Part shown: piece after piece, positions 43,411 to 43,977 of the stretch | Layout: each line of letters starts with the position of its first letter | Numbering within the stretch: the first letter of the stretch is position 1 | Assembly (NCBI GenBank): GCA_001780275.1 | Contig: MFGB01000005.1 | Location: forward strand, 1-43,977 | Source: Candidatus Falkowbacteria bacterium RIFOXYA2_FULL_47_19 | Lineage (GTDB): Bacteria; Patescibacteriota; Patescibacteriia; Patescibacteriales; UBA12075 | DNA: 43,977 nt | Direction of reading: 5' to 3' | The notes under the pieces: generated by a model | Told to the model about the DNA's origin: nothing | What the model saw: the letters and a program-made list of their open reading frames with translations, nothing else | Database searches by the model: none | Position numbers and translations under genes: made by a program

Positions 43411-43432
43411 CGGCTAAAAGCCGGTTTTTTTG
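43411..43432 (+). terminator. Rho-independent terminator
   Basis: CGGCT (43411-43415) and AGCCG (43419-43423) form a short stem with a three-base loop, followed by GTTTTTTTGTG and more T-rich sequence. It is about 140 bases after the GT2 stop codon. Confidence 0.6.
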
Positions 43433-43480
43433 TGATTTTTTTGTTTTATTTTAGCTTAAATTAAATAAACTGTTTTACTG

Positions 43481-43509
43481 TTGACAAAAATATACAAATA
43501 TGCTATGAT
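43481..43509 (+). promoter_or_regulatory. Near-consensus sigma-70 promoter
   Basis: A perfect TTGACA (43481-43486), exactly 17 bases of spacer and TATGAT (43504-43509). This is the best -35/-10 match in the window. The expected start is near 43516, leaving a leader of about 190 bases before ATG 43710. Confidence 0.88.
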
Positions 43510-43607
43510 TATATATTGTACTTTACAATGGTATTCCGTTGTCTGACCTGGATTCTTGTAAATTCGGCTTATGTAAACAGTAAAAAGAAGTAATAAGTTT
43601 ATAAGGC

Positions 43608-43685
43608 ATGCATATGTTTAAAGATTTGCGAGAAATGAATTACGAGAATTCGGGCGAGGCAACGGGATCTACATACATAACATAA
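43608..43685 (+). CDS. Possible leader peptide (25 codons)
   Basis: Within the long leader an ATG at 43608 (second in-frame ATG at 43614) opens 25 codons ending TAA at 43683-43685, with AAGG just upstream. The peptide (MHMFKDLREMNYENSGEATG...) has no recognisable motif. It ends 24 bases before the main gene and could influence its translation, but such short frames arise by chance. Confidence 0.25.
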   Translation: MHMFKDLREMNYENSGEATGSTYIT

Positions 43686-43709
43686 AATAATTTTTGAAGG
43701 GAGAGCGTC

Positions 43710-43977
43710 ATGAAAAAAGAGGATCTGGCAGGAAAAACGGTTGAGGCCTTGCGAAAAATCGCAAAGGGGAAGATTTCTGGTTTCGGAAAAATGAGAAAGG
43801 AGAAGCTGGTGGACGCTTTGGCAGCGCATTTTGCTATGACCAAGGCTATTTCCGGCACCACCCTCCCTCTCATCCCCGAACCAACAATGACCACGGCTCG
43901 GATCATCACTAAGCCGGAAGCGCCAGTCGCGCCGCCGGCACCGAAGCCCGCTCCCACCACTCCCTGGAATGATCTGC
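43710..43977 (+). CDS. SAP/Rho-N-like domain protein, cut by window end
   Basis: ATG 43710 has a good Shine-Dalgarno site (AAGGGAG, seven to eight bases upstream), one of few in the window. The frame stays open to the last base, so the 3' end is outside. The first 43 residues (MKKEDLAGKTVEALRKIAKG, then ISGFGKMRKEKLVDAL) match the helix-extension-helix pattern L-x-x-x-T-V-x-x-L-R-x-x-A-K-x-x-x-I-x-G-x-x-x-x-R-K-x-x-L-x-x-A-L of SAP and Rho N-terminal domains, which bind nucleic acid. A Pro/Ala-rich linker follows from about residue 65. It is probably an abundant DNA- or RNA-binding protein given its promoter and ribosome site; the role of the missing part is unknown. Confidence 0.7.
   Translation, partial: MKKEDLAGKTVEALRKIAKGKISGFGKMRKEKLVDALAAHFAMTKAISGTTLPLIPEPTMTTARIITKPEAPVAPPAPKPAPTTPWNDL

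Larger units (their letters stand above)
43269..43709. other. Intergenic region before the SAP/Rho-N-like gene (441 bases)
   Basis: The first 120 bases are GC-richer and full of imperfect palindromes and repeated TCGCT/GATATTCG words, including TCCGCCC-C-GGGCGGA at 43317-43331. A terminator follows near 43411, then a near-consensus promoter at 43481 and a leader of about 190 bases. The leader has one short open frame (43608-43685). No normal-sized gene is seen. Confidence 0.7.

Noticed and set aside
43608..43685. Confident leader-peptide gene
   Set aside because: It is listed only as a low-confidence feature because a 25-codon frame of this kind is expected by chance and its ribosome site is weak.

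Overview
The window is a dense stretch of bacterial chromosome that looks like a Candidate Phyla Radiation (Patescibacteria, Parcubacteria-like) genome. This is inferred from gene content only: DUF4012, DUF2304 and DUF1361 membrane proteins, a monoderm-type type IV pilus operon with no secretin, an S8 protease with FG-GAP-like repeats, a compact mraY-ftsW-murG-murC-murB cluster, few Shine-Dalgarno sites and very short leaders. I cannot fix the lineage below that level. No rRNA, tRNA, CRISPR array, intact insertion sequence or prophage was seen.

Layout. Positions 1-3168 hold the end of a large secreted NosD-like beta-helix/lipase protein, followed by two small envelope proteins (3174-4098). 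From a divergent promoter pair near 4165, a DUF4012 protein, MreB and a family-4 glycosyltransferase run rightwards. A secreted subtilase with its own promoter follows (8616-10748). Positions 10797-15693 are a surface-glycan cluster: UDP-xylose-synthase-like enzyme, GT2, DUF2304 protein, small membrane protein and two GT4 enzymes. It converges, with overlapping stop codons, on a leftward type IV pilus operon (27547 to 15685) ordered pilB, pilC, three prepilin-like genes (one of 1354 residues), pilM, pilN, pilO and a small membrane protein.

Rightward again from 27762: a small membrane protein, then mraY, ftsW, murG, an MtaD-type deaminase, murC and murB, which cover the lipid II and septal-wall steps. 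Next is a stand-alone transcription unit for a sigma-region-4/HARE-HTH protein (35953-37173, clear promoter and terminator). A membrane protein and a TraG/VirD4-like ATPase with a zinc-ribbon tail follow (37268-40997). The last part has a DUF1361 protein, a membrane GT2 synthase and, behind a near-consensus promoter and a leader of about 190 bases, the start of a SAP/Rho-N-like protein cut by the window end.

Taken together the region is mainly envelope biology: cell shape, peptidoglycan, surface glycans, pili and secreted enzymes, plus a DNA-translocase-like module and two probable nucleic-acid-binding regulators. The best candidates for undescribed biology are the giant prepilin with propeller-like repeats, the sigma4-HARE protein next to the ATPase module, and the zinc-ribbon ATPase with its membrane partner. 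All functions are inferred from motifs read by eye; no database search was run.
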